Notes under the pieces: generated by a model
What the model was told of the DNA's origin: nothing
What the model saw: only the letters and a program-made list of their open reading frames with translations
Databases searched by the model: none
Position numbers and translations under genes: made by a program
Shown: positions 1 through 9,424 of the stretch, one piece after another
Numbering within the stretch: the first letter of the stretch is position 1
Layout of the letters: each line of letters begins with the position of its first letter
NCBI RefSeq assembly: GCF_022539505.1
Contig: NC_061512.1
Span: 250,558,510-250,622,509, forward strand
DNA length: 64,000 nucleotides
Reading direction: 5' to 3'
Origin: Lolium rigidum
Taxonomy: Eukaryota; Streptophyta; Magnoliopsida; Poales; Poaceae

Positions 1-272
1 CTCAATCAGTTATTTTATGCACTAATCAAAAGATATCAACCGTTTAATTTTGCAAATAATCTCGAATGTGTTCAAGTTTAGATCTAGTTCAGCATCTAGA
101 ATCTGTTTCTTTGCCTATGATGAATGGTTGGGCACAAATTTTTACAGGAGGGTTCAGCGAACCATTGCCGTGTACAAATCCGTTGTGCATGAGCTTTAGT
201 TCGCTAACACCTTCCCCGTAGATATATAATCATGTCCACTCTAACCGAGGCCGACTCTGCTTTTTCTTAACT
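1..272. other. Left-edge AT-rich intergenic DNA
   Basis: AT-rich sequence with no long open frame, repeat or terminal motif that I can identify. It leads into the GC-rich stretch at 330-730. Confidence 0.4.
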
Positions 273-330
273 TTGTTATCATGTACGTTAGTCATCGTTG
301 CAACTCATTCACTAGTTTCTCGTTTGATAT

Positions 331-733
331 GGATCGATGTCCGGCAGCCGACGTCGGCAGCGACGAAGAGGAGGAGGACGTCAAGACTCGCCGAGATCCC
401 GCGGAGGCCGCAGGGTCGGCCGCAGCATCTCCTACTTCGCCAAGGAGGTGTACAGTGCCCCTTCGCACCAGGAGACTCGGCGCCACGGACTTCAACCGCC
501 TCGTCACGCATGCCGAGAACATCAGCAACACCTTCCCCAACGTCGGCACGACGGTGAACGTCCACTCCTTCCGCGCCAAGCACGTGGCGCTCGGCATGCA
601 CCTCCGCAGCCTTGCAGCCGGGTGGAGATCTCCGCCGGCCGCATGCCTCCGCTCAAGCCCAAGGCTCCCAAGGGGAGCAAGAGCAACAAGTGGAGGCAGA
701 GCCGGATGGGGTAGGCGGAGTCCCCGGACGTAG
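331..733 (+). other. GC-rich stretch with two overlapping ORFs, unknown
   Basis: The composition here is gene-like (GC-rich, CpG-rich) and two + strand frames stay open. One begins at an ATG at 331 with an acidic run (DEEEED) and later reads ATDFNRLVTHAENISNTF. The other begins about 337 and ends in a Lys/Arg-rich tail (KPKAPKGSKSNKWRQ). Neither is recognised as a family. The normal-looking residue composition moves from one frame to the other, which would fit a frameshifted relic or gene fragment rather than an intact gene. No TATA box or splice pattern was evident. Positions 740-1200 downstream hold no gene; a degenerate Stowaway-like end (GTAGGGAGTA) lies near 1016-1026. Confidence 0.3.
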
Positions 734-1210
734 TGCCGCCGTCGCTCGCCTCCTAGTTTGTTGTTGGGATCCCTTTGTTGTTAGCTAGGGATCCCTTGTT
801 GTTATGTTAGTATGATGGTGCCGTGAAGAACCTCGTTACTATGTTGGCTCGCCGTGTATGCAGCCTATTATCTATCCATATTATCTAGGGATTATCTATC
901 CCTAGTCTACTATATTTTGTTGGCCGTACTTAGTTTTCTTGATTTACTATGACCGTGAATTTATCGTACATTATCCCGGAGATTTGCTTCTAGATTTAAC
1001 TACATACATATGGACCGTAGGGAGTACTAGATTTGCTGCCATATTGGGCAAACAACGAGGGCCAAAAGGCACAAATAATTGAAGAAAGTCGAAATGCAAG
1101 CTTCTCTAGATTTTATACTAATTTGGTGAAAAGGACAGAGAGAAAGAGGGAAAAAGGTGCACTTAATAATGCCAATTTTGGGCCGAGAGAGACGAACCCA
1201 GCTCCTCGCT

Positions 1211-1320
1211 CACGTGCAACCAAACGCTCTCGTCCCGTCCCACGCGGTCCCTTTCTACCAGCCCCACGCGACGCGGGCCCACACGACGCGGCCCCACACG
1301 ACGCGGCCCCACACGTGACG
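1211..1320 (+). promoter_or_regulatory. CBF-1 upstream region with two CACGTG boxes and a 15 bp repeat
   Basis: Two palindromic CACGTG (G-box/ABRE-like) hexamers lie at 1211-1216 and 1312-1317. Between them a roughly 15 bp GC-rich unit (core ACGCGGCCCCACAC) occurs about three times in tandem (about 1264-1312). The block sits 240-350 bp upstream of the original CBF-1 ATG at 1560, so a role in CBF-1 control is plausible. CACGTG boxes are known bZIP/bHLH sites; their use here is inference. No convincing TATA box was found between this block and 1560. Confidence 0.4.
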
Positions 1321-1559
1321 GAACGGTCAACTAAACGGGAATCCTCGCCGTCCGAGTTGCTTCTCGCGGGTTTCGGACAAACGCTTGGGGGTAAAACCGA
1401 GGAAAACCAAGCGAGGTGCGAAAACTGAGTACAACTAAGGAACTGAGGGCACGAAAATAGAAATCCCTTCTTCCAAACCAAGCTCCACTGCCCCTCAGCA
1501 CACAGCTACCCAGCCCAACACAGAGCAACCATCTCCAGTACACAGGCTCTCGAACCGAG

Positions 1560-1622
1560 ATGGACGCCGCCTCCGCGTCCACGTCCGGCCAGGACCAGCA
1601 GCAATCGCGCCACAGGACGGTG
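1560..1622 (+). pseudogene. Original 5' coding end of CBF-1, cut off by transposon insertion
   Basis: Twenty-one codons starting MDAASASTSGQDQQQ and ending RTV, in good ATG context (gagATGG). This matches the N-terminal style of grass CBFIII proteins, in which a Gln-rich leader and RTV lead into [10 protein letters not shown]. After codon 21 (AGGACGGTG, 1614-1622) the frame runs into the transposon at 1623-2182 and stops at TGA about 1650. The same nine bases recur at 2183-2191, where the CBF frame resumes in the same phase (R-T-V then TSEPPKRP). The segment is therefore the severed start of the gene whose body is at 2183-2794. A transcript from the old promoter would give only a roughly 30-residue peptide unless the insert is spliced out. 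Confidence 0.85.
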
Positions 1623-2182
1623 GAGTCCTGCTTCGGTGCTCCCCCCACTTGAAACTTCTTAAGGGTATTTTGATCTAAGGTACTTATTTAGTACGGTAGA
1701 ATCCGGTCAAACCTTAACTGTTTTCTTAATCTGCTGCTAGATATATCGTTCTTGCGGCCGGCCGCACGCACGTGTACATGTTGCCGGCCGAGCAGCTCCG
1801 GTACGTGTATCTAGACTTTATGACATCAACCAAGCTGGCCGCCGGGCGTGCTGATCAGTTCATGGCGTCGGCTGTGCTCTCTCCGCCGATGGCCACATGC
1901 ACGCGTACGTGGACATCACGTCGCCGGCCGACCTGCTCGCCGTAGGCACTCGTACACATGAATTTCAGAGCCGTGGCTGACAAGGACGGCATACGGATAA
2001 AATAGTACAAGCGCCCGTATATTTATGAATTTGGGCAATACGGATTTTAGTGCTTAACACAAAATTAACACTACGCAAAAAAACACAAAATTAACTAATG
2101 ACAATCATATCCTTTATTATGAAGGGGTATAGAGTAATCTCGACCCTTGATGTGTTTAGGGGGGAGCACTGAAGCAGAAGCG
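1623..2182. mobile_element. 560 bp TIR transposon (MULE-like) in CBF-1 coding region, 9 bp TSD
   Basis: Flanked by perfect 9 bp direct repeats AGGACGGTG (1614-1622 and 2183-2191). The ends are inverted: the left end from 1623 and the right end read from 2182 share CTGCTTCRGTGCTCCCCCC with one mismatch. A 9 bp target duplication is typical of Mutator-like elements; the TIR is short (about 24 bp), as in non-TIR MULEs. The arms are AT-rich, but 1755-1950 is GC-rich with an open frame containing LPAEQLRYVYLDF, which looks like a captured gene fragment (Pack-MULE style); its source is not recognised. No transposase is encoded, so it is non-autonomous. Confidence 0.8.
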
Positions 2183-2794
2183 AGGACGGTGACCTCGGAG
2201 CCGCCGAAGCGCCCCGCGGGGCGGACCAAGTTCCGCGAGACGCGCCACCCGGTGTACCGCGGCGTGCGCCGCCGCGGCCGCGTCGGGCAGTGGGTGTGCG
2301 AGATGCGCGTGCAGGGCGCCCGGGGCTCCAGGCTCTGGCTCGGCACCTTCGCCACCGCCGAGATGGCGGCGCGCGCGCACGACGCCGCCGCGCTCGCGCT
2401 CTCGGGCCCCGACGCCTGCCTCAACTTCGCAGACTCCGCCTGGCGGATGCTGCCGGTCCTCGCCGCCGGCTCCTTCGGCTTCGGCAGCGCGCGGGAGATC
2501 AAAGCCGCCGTCGCGCTCGCCGTCGTCGCGTTCACGGTGCGGGCTGCCCCGGTCGCGTCCGCAGCCGTCCTGGCTGCAGCCGAGAAGGTCGTCCTCGGCT
2601 CGCCGACGCCGGCCGCCGCCCTGTTCTACATGTCGTCCGGCGACCTGCTGGAGCTCGACGACGAGCAGTGGTTCGGGGGCATGGTCGCGGGCCCGTACTA
2701 CGAGAGCCTCGCGCAGGGCATGCTCGTGGAGCCGCCGGACGCCGGAGCGTGGCGTGAGGACGGCGGGGTTGTGGAGACGCCGCTGTGGAGCTAG
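2150..2794 (+). CDS. CBF: CBF/DREB1 AP2 factor (CBFIII-like), 5' end displaced
   Basis: CBF/DREB1 proteins are nuclear activators that bind CRT/DRE (RCCGAC) sites and drive cold and drought acclimation. This frame has the N-terminal signature [16 protein letters not shown], a complete AP2 domain (about residues 33-91: [42 protein letters not shown]), the second CBF signature DSAWR, then [19 protein letters not shown] typical of CBFIII members, and an intact acidic C-terminus ending TPLWS. The first ATG in frame (2150) and its next 11 codons lie inside the 3' TIR of the inserted transposon, so the present N-terminus ([11 protein letters not shown]) is transposon-derived. The original start was 1560. 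Whether the residual 214-residue protein is made depends on a new promoter inside the insert. The AP2 domain and C-terminus show no damage. DREB1-type Val14 is present; Val replaces the Glu19 of dicot CBFs, as usual in monocots. Confidence 0.85.
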   Translation: MCLGGSTEAEARTVTSEPPKRPAGRTKFRETRHPVYRGVRRRGRVGQWVCEMRVQGARGSRLWLGTFATAEMAARAHDAAALALSGPDACLNFADSAWRMLPVLAAGSFGFGSAREIKAAVALAVVAFTVRAAPVASAAVLAAAEKVVLGSPTPAAALFYMSSGDLLELDDEQWFGGMVAGPYYESLAQGMLVEPPDAGAWREDGGVVETPLWS

Positions 2795-3290
2795 TTGCTC
2801 GAGTAATCCAGGACTGTAAAAATATTAAGGAAGTAGTACTACTACCTGCATATTCTCTGTTTTCTCTTCTTTCCAAATACAGGAAGAAACAGAGTATGTG
2901 TTCTTCGATCATTGTCAAGATCCGGTTTCTATATTTGAGGAAGGGCCAATTGCTACTTCAGTTATTATCTATCCTGCACTCCATGAACCCAAACAAGATA
3001 TTCTTAAGGCACGAAAGGGATAAAGACGTCACTGTTGAATGGCACCTTGTGCATTCCAAGTGGCTTTGACGCTTTGCATTTTTCTTTTGCTATGTCTTAG
3101 TCACAATTTTTTATGTCCCAGTTATACCTAAAAAGAGTGCAAGTCGTTTTCAGTTGCTCCTTTCTGCCAATAGTGTAACTGCATTTCTCTTTAAACTATG
3201 GTTGCACTTTTTCAGACGACAAGACTTAAGAAAATCATAGTCAAATATTCAAAAGTGTCTACCACTTACAAATATAGCAAACATTAAACA
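2795..3290. other. CBF-1 3' flank, no gene seen
   Basis: AT-rich sequence after the stop codon. It may hold the 3' UTR, but there is no strong polyadenylation signal to fix an end. No repeat family is recognised. Confidence 0.4.
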
Positions 3291-3292
3291 AT

Positions 3293-4697
3293 GGGAAACG
3301 CTCTGATTCCCCCGGACGATCCACGCGATCGCATCCTCCTGCTTCCTAGGGTGACACGCGTCCCACGAGCCCCACACACGAGATGAAGGAATCGCATCCT
3401 CATCCTTATCTGTTCCTCCCTGCTCTCTCTCTTCTGTCTCCCGTCCCTCTCACCGCGCCATGGCCATGGCCTTTTCCCCAAATCCTCGGTACTGCCGCGC
3501 ACCAACAAAATTCGCCGGATACCCGCTCCGCCGCGGCGTTCGCCTGATCTACTCGCCTGCGTCTCTCCGCCGAGTCCCTACAACACTAGGGCCGGCCTTT
3601 CCATCTCCGCCACCAGTGCTCCATGCCTGGCCTCACCACCACCCTGCGAGTGGCTCGCGCCGGCCGTCGCCGCCACGGATCTCCGGCCTGAAAGTTGCTC
3701 GCCCGCTTCTACAGACGGTCGTCCGCGCTGCTACAAATAGCCGGCCGCCCTGCTACAGAAGGCCGCCGGCGCTGCTACAGACAGACCGGCGGCGCTGCTA
3801 CAGAAGGCCGGCGGCGCTGCTACAAACAGCCGTCGAACCTGCTACAGAAGGCCGGCGGCGCTGCTACAAACAGCCGTCGAACCTGCTACAACCGGCGGTC
3901 CGCGCTGCTACAAACAGACCGGCGGCGCTGGTACAAACAACCGTCAAACATGCTACAACCGGCGGTCCACGCTGCTACCGAAGTTCGGCGACCCTGCTAC
4001 AAACAACCGTCCAACCTGCTACAAATGACGGTCCATGCTGCTACAAACAGCCGTCCTCTACGAGCCCCGGCCGCCGCTTCTGCAAGGTCAGCCGCCGATT
4101 GCTTTGCAGCAAACGGCGTTTGCCACTGCTACAAGCGCCGTCCGCTTCTACTGCAAGGTCGAGCGCAAGGCACTGTTGCTCCAAACGGCAGCCGCCGGTG
4201 CTACAAACGCTGGCCGCCGGTGCTACAAACGCCGACTAATTATGCTTCAAGGGGGCTTGGATGAGCATGGCTGCCAGCGGTGATGGCAGAAGCCGGAAGG
4301 TGCGGGCGGTGATGGCGCCAGGGCGGTGCTGCGGGCAGGCGACGGTGGGCTACGAACGCGGGGCGATGGGGCTGGCGTGAGGAGCATCATCGGCGATGGC
4401 AAGCCGCGGCGCTGCTTCGACACACTGGAGAGGTGCTGTGCAAAGTGGAGCAGCGCCGGTGGTAGTTTTCCCCCGCGCGAGTCGTTTGCTGCGAGCGGCC
4501 ATGGATGCCGCCCTCGCCGGAGTTGGACACCGGTCAGGGGCAAGCGTCATGGCGAAAGGGGGCGCGTGTGAGCATCGATTTCGTGGGAATTTTTTAATTC
4601 TAGATGGAGATGCCTAGACGTGGGCCAAGTCAACTAGCAATCTGAGACGTACCTACAACACGATCCAACGGTTGGGCACCCGGGGGATCGGGGATTT
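3293..4697 (+). repeat. GC-rich TGCTACA-phased repeat module I
   Basis: From about 3700 to 4230 the heptamer TGCTACA (usually TGCTACAA or TGCTACAG) recurs about every 15-30 bp, separated by GC-rich spacers. A roughly 46 bp unit is exactly duplicated between about 3795 and 3886. Long frames read through it (3460-4239 and 3695-4264) and give low-complexity peptides of CYKQPSNLLQ type, the expected by-product of a repeat without stops rather than a gene. The left edge has GATTCCCCCGG (about 3306) and ACACGCGTCC (about 3353), and similar blocks recur inverted at 6170-6235. This suggests termini of one transposon family, class not established. Confidence 0.55.
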
Positions 4698-4719
4698 GAT
4701 CCCCCGGGGGACGCTCAGC
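4678..4719. repeat. 42 bp palindromic boundary, copy 1
   Basis: Identical over 42 bp to 5801-5842. The core is an inverted repeat, CCCGGGGGATC then nine bases then GATCCCCCGGG, followed by ACGCTCAGC. It reads as the end of one module abutting the start of the next. Confidence 0.7.
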
Positions 4720-5811
4720 ATTGCCCAAAGGAAAACGCTGACGTTCCTCCGGAGGAACAGCGTTTTGATCCCCCGCCTCGTACACACGCCACGCGTCCCT
4801 GCAGATCAGAAGAAAACGGGCAGCACATGGCGGGGCCCACCCCATCTTCCACCACGACCTTATCCTTTCGTGCAGATTTTCCCCCAATCTTCTCTCCCAC
4901 GAGCTTGGGTCCATGGCTGGAGATGGAGCACCGCGTGCCCCACGCTGCCTTGCCCCCACGCTGCTGCACCACCACCTCCCCTACCCCGCCATGGGTACCA
5001 TCCCTCCTCCCTGCTCCGCGCCACCCCGCCATGAGACTCCGCCCCGCCATAGCTGGATGCGAGACCCAGGGGAGGTCGCCGGCCGGGGAGCCGATGATGC
5101 GAGCGGCGTCGGCGGCTGCTACATGCGGGGTCGCCGTATGCTACTATGGCGGCGGCTGCTGCTACATGGTCGCCGGCCTCTGCTACATGTCGCGGCGGCG
5201 GCGGCTGGGCCTGCTACAATAGACAGAGGCTGTTGCTACGATGGGCGTCGCCGACTGCTACATGCGGCGTCGGCGTGTCGCACAGCGGGCAGCGGCTGCC
5301 GCTACATAATCGCCACCCTTCCGGTACTTGCCGCGGCGGCGGCGCAGCTCGCTCAACCGGCGGAGGCTTCGCTACGACGGGCTTCACCGGCTGCTACATG
5401 GGTCGGCCGACGGCTGCGACAAGCTGCGGCGACCTGCTACAAGGGGCGATGGTCATTGCTACAAGTAGCGGCGGTGGTTGCTACAGACGGCGCGCCGCCG
5501 ATCTGCAACTAGGCCGCCGGCGAAGCTACGTGCGGCTAGTGGCGATGCTACAATCCCGGGACGGCGGTGCTGCATGCTTGGGGCCGTCGTGCTACCGGGT
5601 GCTGCCATCAGGGGCCGGAGTTGGTGCCGAGTCGGGCGGCGGCACTGCAAGCCGGACGCCACATCGCCGGAGGTGCTGCAAGCTCGGGCGCGCGAAGGTC
5701 GGGAAAAAGGAAATTTCCATAGGTGGTTTTTCTTCTCTGTTTTTCCATGCGGGAGCGTTGACTCCAGATCCGAGCCATTAGTTGCATCGGGCGGCTGGCA
5801 ACCCGGGGGAT
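4698..5811 (+). repeat. GC-rich TGCTACA-phased repeat module II
   Basis: Same architecture as the preceding module: starts with GATCCCCCGG, contains ACGCGTCC near its left side, a run of GCTACA-type heptamers (about 5115-5600, often CTGCTACATG), and ends just before the next 42 bp boundary. Open frames across it are repeat-derived. No transposase motif is visible in either strand. Confidence 0.5.
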
Positions 5812-5842
5812 CGGGGATTTGATCCCCCGGGGGACGCTCAGC
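5801..5842. repeat. 42 bp palindromic boundary, copy 2
   Basis: Identical 42 bp copy of 4678-4719. It joins module II to a shorter third module. Confidence 0.7.
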
Positions 5843-6245
5843 GCGACCCTTATGTAGCAGTTCTGAGCGTCCATGGCTACACATGGCCGCCGCCCACGGC
5901 TCGCAACGGCGGCTGCTGCTCTGTATCGTTGTCGTCGCCTCGTCAGTTCCCCGCTTGCTCGTGACTTGGGGACTGCGAGATGGGGGCACCGAGCGGAGGG
6001 GACGGCGGCGTCACGGAGTCGGAACGGCAGCGAAGCTGAGTGGGCATGGCGGCGGCGGTGGCGCGGCGCTGGGCGTGCGCGGTGGTTTTTTTCTAGATGC
6101 ATCGTCTAGTGAGGAAGACGATGCAGTGTCGTTCGTGTCGTTAATGAGAGGATAATGAGGTGGGGCGGGCCCAGCTCGGTGGACGCGTGTCTCACGCAGG
6201 ACCAGGAGGACGGGAGCGAAGTTATCCCCCGGGGGAACTTTGTAC
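5821..6245 (-). repeat. Short terminal module III of the same family
   Basis: Begins GATCCCCCGGGGGACGC and ends in an inverted counterpart (ATCCCCCGGGGGAAC near 6223-6238). The last 75 bp, read on the minus strand, resemble the left edge of module I (C-rich GATAACTT block, then ACACGCGTCC). Outer ends of the 3.3-6.25 kb block are thus inverted relative to each other. Confidence 0.45.
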
Positions 6246-6339
6246 AATTGTATGTACAAGGAAAACCCAAATAACATCACTACATATCAGGTTACACACA
6301 ATCATCAAACTACAAGTATCAACCATCAATTCCATAGAA

Positions 6340-6650
6340 ACATGTCTACATAAATTAGACAATCATTTTAAGCACATATACTAGCATGCTCTCAATTTTT
6401 TTTCGATAAAGGGCGCTTTATTATTACTTAAGTCAAGTATTACACCCGGCCTCTGCATAACAAGGATGCACACAGCCGCTGAAAGTTCCAGTTGCAGAAA
6501 ACCATAGTCAAATATAAGCACATATACTAGCGAGCTCTCAATACATGTTTTAACCATCAATTCCATAGAAGCATGTCTACATAAATTAGGTAATCAATAT
6601 AAGCACATATACTAGCGAGCTCTCAATACATGTTTTAATCATCAATCCAT
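6340..6650. repeat. 85 bp tandem repeat, interrupted
   Basis: The unit beginning AAGCACATATACTAGC occurs at 6370, 6516 and 6601; the last two are 85 bp apart and nearly identical, including a shared ACATGTTTTAA(C/T)CATCAAT stretch. Between the first and second copies (6397-6515) lies an unrelated segment starting with a T run and CGATAAAGGGCGC, which looks like a retroposon 3' end in reverse orientation. In that case two AAGCACATATACTAGC copies could instead be its target duplication. Confidence 0.55.
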
Positions 6651-7329
6651 CTAAGAAAAAATAGCAAAAAATACATAGAAAGAATGGAGGATACATTGGG
6701 TGGTCTGAGAGGTGCAGAGGAAGCGTGGAGGTCTTCCGGCAGCTCATAAGCGAGGCTCTTGTTGACACACTCACTCGGCTCGCCACTATTGTTGTCCTAG
6801 ACGCAGCCCTCCTCCTTGTCACTATTGCTGATGAGTGGTAAAAACACTCATCTTTATCCCGTTTAAACCGGGTATCTTTCTTCATTATGATGAAAATATC
6901 TCTCTATACCTTGCCACTAATCACATCATTGAAAAAATGTGCAAATCTCCTTGTTATTTTATTTTATGCAGAAAATGGACACTTTGAGGATTAAATGAAA
7001 GGTAATTAATTAATGAAGCACGACGTGGGAATATCGCCAAGTGAACCAGTCCTCGAAGACATTCAACAGTTACCTTACCGACCAATGGTACCGTCATCCC
7101 CGCCCGTACGAATGATCGTACGGTGTGTCGGTGGTACTGCTTTGTCAAACCAAGTATTTCTTGTGAGATCAACGAGGGCGTCTGAGAGAGAGAACTCCAC
7201 GAAACCTCATTTTGTAGGCACAATCAGATCTCGTCTTCACCAAAGTTCTATCGTCGCCACCATCAACTCCTGCCGCCTCATCCATCATCATCTAGCTGAC
7301 TCTACTTACAACAAACTGTAGGCATCAAG
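6651..7329. other. Intergenic DNA, no gene seen
   Basis: AT-rich with short frames only; no recognisable motif on either strand. Confidence 0.4.
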
Positions 7330-7341
7330 AAAATAATTGTT

Positions 7342-7578
7342 GTGCAAATTAAAGATTGTCTTGCACTTGTTGATCTTGTTATTGATGATATGCCCAAAGA
7401 TTCAATAGCATCTATCATTCTTGGTAGGCCCTTTTTAAGAACTATGCAAGCTTTGATTAATCTACACGAAGGGAACATGGGGTTTGAGTTACCTCCACGA
7501 ACCCCTTCCGTTGTTCATTTCCCTAGAAAGACGAATAGGGACAACGACAATGGGATCATCACTTTGAAGGCAAATTAA
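7342..7578 (+). pseudogene. Retrotransposon protease-region fragment
   Basis: A 78-residue frame with IILGRPFLRTMQALINLHEG, the conserved segment after the catalytic Asp in Athila/Ty3-gypsy retropepsins. Neither the active-site Asp nor the flanking gag and RT are present, so this is an isolated relic. Confidence 0.6.
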
Positions 7579-8600
7579 TTTGGGTTGGAATCCACATACC
7601 AAAGAAGAGTCGGTCATCATTGTGGTCGAGCTAACCGACCGAAAACGTAAGCGTTTCATGGGAGACAAGTCATATATATGAAATAAAAGTTCTTAAATAG
7701 TTTTGATTTTGTATGTTCAAATAAAAGTGTTTAGAGTTAGACTAATGGAGAGAAGAGGAAAAAGGTAATCTACTCCCTAATCATGTTCAAATACTCCTTG
7801 ATTTTTTACTGAGGTTATGCTATTAAAATATTGCCCTTTCAATCCACTGAACTCATATTCTAAGTCTTAGAAAATTTTCGAAGATAATGATCCGTTTTGA
7901 GCCATCAACACGACCACTGTACGGCCAACGAGGCCATACCCGTACCATTAGGGATGCTTCGACCCCAAATTTCGGTATTTTTTTTACATATTATTTAACG
8001 ATGAACGGCACAGGCGGGCATGCCCATGCCCCGTGTCCGCACCAGAAGGATGATGAAACCATCGATTGTTGTTGTAACTTTAGCAGGCACTATTACGATC
8101 ATGCATGGAAAATAGCCGTGTTCTTCCAATATAGCAGGAATAGGGGCAATTTTTTGCCAGTGTGTGGTTTCTATTTTGGGTAAAGATAATACTCCTTCCG
8201 TTTCAATGAATAAATTTTATAATATTTTTTAAAAATCAAATCATTTAATACAAAAAAATAAAATCATCAACTATATTTTCATGCGATCTCTATGGAATAT
8301 CATATTATTGGTGAATTTCTATAAAAGTTTAATCAAACTTTGCTTGGGCAGTCTATGATATGGTTAGGTTCTGGCCCTAAAGATGTCCTTTAGTTTCTAG
8401 AACTTGATCGCTCTGTAACCGCGCCTGTTCAATAAAGTTCCAGGTTTACCCGCAAAAAAAACTTTTTTTGGCTTGATTTTTTTAAAATACGTCTTATCTA
8501 TACGTCTTATCTATACGCACATATACGTCTCAGTGGCATAGAAATGAGTTTGCCAGATGTGTCCCTAGGATTTTGTGAGCTTAATCAAATGGGTTACTCA
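7579..8600. other. Intergenic DNA with Stowaway-like remnant
   Basis: AT-rich. TACTCCTTCCGTTTC near 8190 resembles a Stowaway MITE end; no partner end was found. Around 8400-8460 an AATAAAG-containing stretch ends in an A run (about 8453-8462), resembling a retroposon 3' end. No gene is supported until the CBF-2 3' UTR, which begins near 8610. Confidence 0.35.
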
Positions 8601-8678
8601 GATTTTAATTTGCTGAGCGGGAGCAGGTTGAGTTCGTTCGAGAGATATTCTGTCAAAACAGGGTCGGGTGTTTCAGTT

Positions 8679-9335
8679 TCAGTAGTGGCTCCAGAGCGCG
8701 GCGCAATCAGCTCCGCCGTCCCAGCAAGCCTCGGTGGATTCGTGCGGCGGCGGCGGGTCAAGTAGCATCCCCTCCGCGAAGTCCGCGTAGTACGAGCCCA
8801 GGTCCATCTCCCCGGACATGTCCAGCTCGAAGTCGTACATGTCGCTGCCCAGCACAGCCGTCGCCGGCAGCTCGAACAGTTCATCCAGCGCGCTGGAGGT
8901 GTCGACCTCGTCGGCTGGGCCTGGGATGGTCTCGGCGCAATAGGCGGCCTCCCGGCGCTGGAAGTCCGCGACGGCGGCGAGCGCTGCGCGCCGGACGGCC
9001 GCGAGATCGGCGAGTCCGGACGGGACGGCGAGAAGCCGGGCGGAGTCGGCGAAGTTGAGGCACAGTTCGGAGCCTCCTCCCAGCGCGAGCATGGCGGCGT
9101 CGTGCCCGCGCGCGGCAGCCTCGGCGGTGACGTAGGTCCCGAGCCAGAGCCGCTCGCCGCGCTTGCCGGGGACGCGCACCTCGCACACCCACCGCCCGGC
9201 GCTGCCCCTGCGCCGCACGCCGCGGTACACCGGGTGCCGCGTCTCCTTGAACTTGGTGCGCCCCGCCGGGCGCTTCTGGTGCGAAGACGGCGAGGAAGGG
9301 GAGCTCCATTGCTCGGCGCCGCCCATGCCGTCCAT
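8679..9335 (-). CDS. CBF: CBF/DREB1 AP2 factor (CBFIV-like), CBF-2
   Basis: Single-exon gene of 218 residues. It has [15 protein letters not shown], a full AP2 domain (about residues 37-95: [51 protein letters not shown]), the leucine-rich stretch [24 protein letters not shown], and the acidic C-terminal activation region [20 protein letters not shown] ending ALWSHY. It should be a nuclear activator of cold-responsive genes. The DSAW(R/L) signature reads DSARL: the invariant Trp is Arg (CGG, one base from TGG). The usual RAHDAAM reads RGHDAAM. The frame is otherwise intact. The start at 9335 lies 93 bp below a TATA box. Sequence from the 3' UTR (about 8611) to the upstream promoter (about 9610) is shared with the gene at 51.5 kb, so the two are duplicates. 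Confidence 0.93.
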   Translation of the reverse strand: MDGMGGAEQWSSPSSPSSHQKRPAGRTKFKETRHPVYRGVRRRGSAGRWVCEVRVPGKRGERLWLGTYVTAEAAARGHDAAMLALGGGSELCLNFADSARLLAVPSGLADLAAVRRAALAAVADFQRREAAYCAETIPGPADEVDTSSALDELFELPATAVLGSDMYDFELDMSGEMDLGSYYADFAEGMLLDPPPPHESTEACWDGGADCAALWSHY

Positions 9336-9424
9336 TGGAAGTCTGGAACAGAGTGTGGTGGCAGGCTAGATTGTCGAGCTCGAGCTCGGAGTGGCGGGTA
9401 ACTCAGTCTGCTGTGTGGAGGGCA

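Noticed and set aside
1033..1481. Open frames on both strands at 1.0-1.5 kb
   Set aside because: Low-complexity promoter sequence above CBF-1; no protein features and both strands are open by composition.
2095..2535. Long minus-strand frame opposite CBF-1
   Set aside because: Shadow of a GC-rich gene on the other strand; no family features, while the + strand has a full AP2 domain.
3460..4264. Open frames giving CYKQPSNLLQ-type repetitive proteins
   Set aside because: Explained by stop-free GC-rich repeats; two frames are open over the same bases and no domain is visible.
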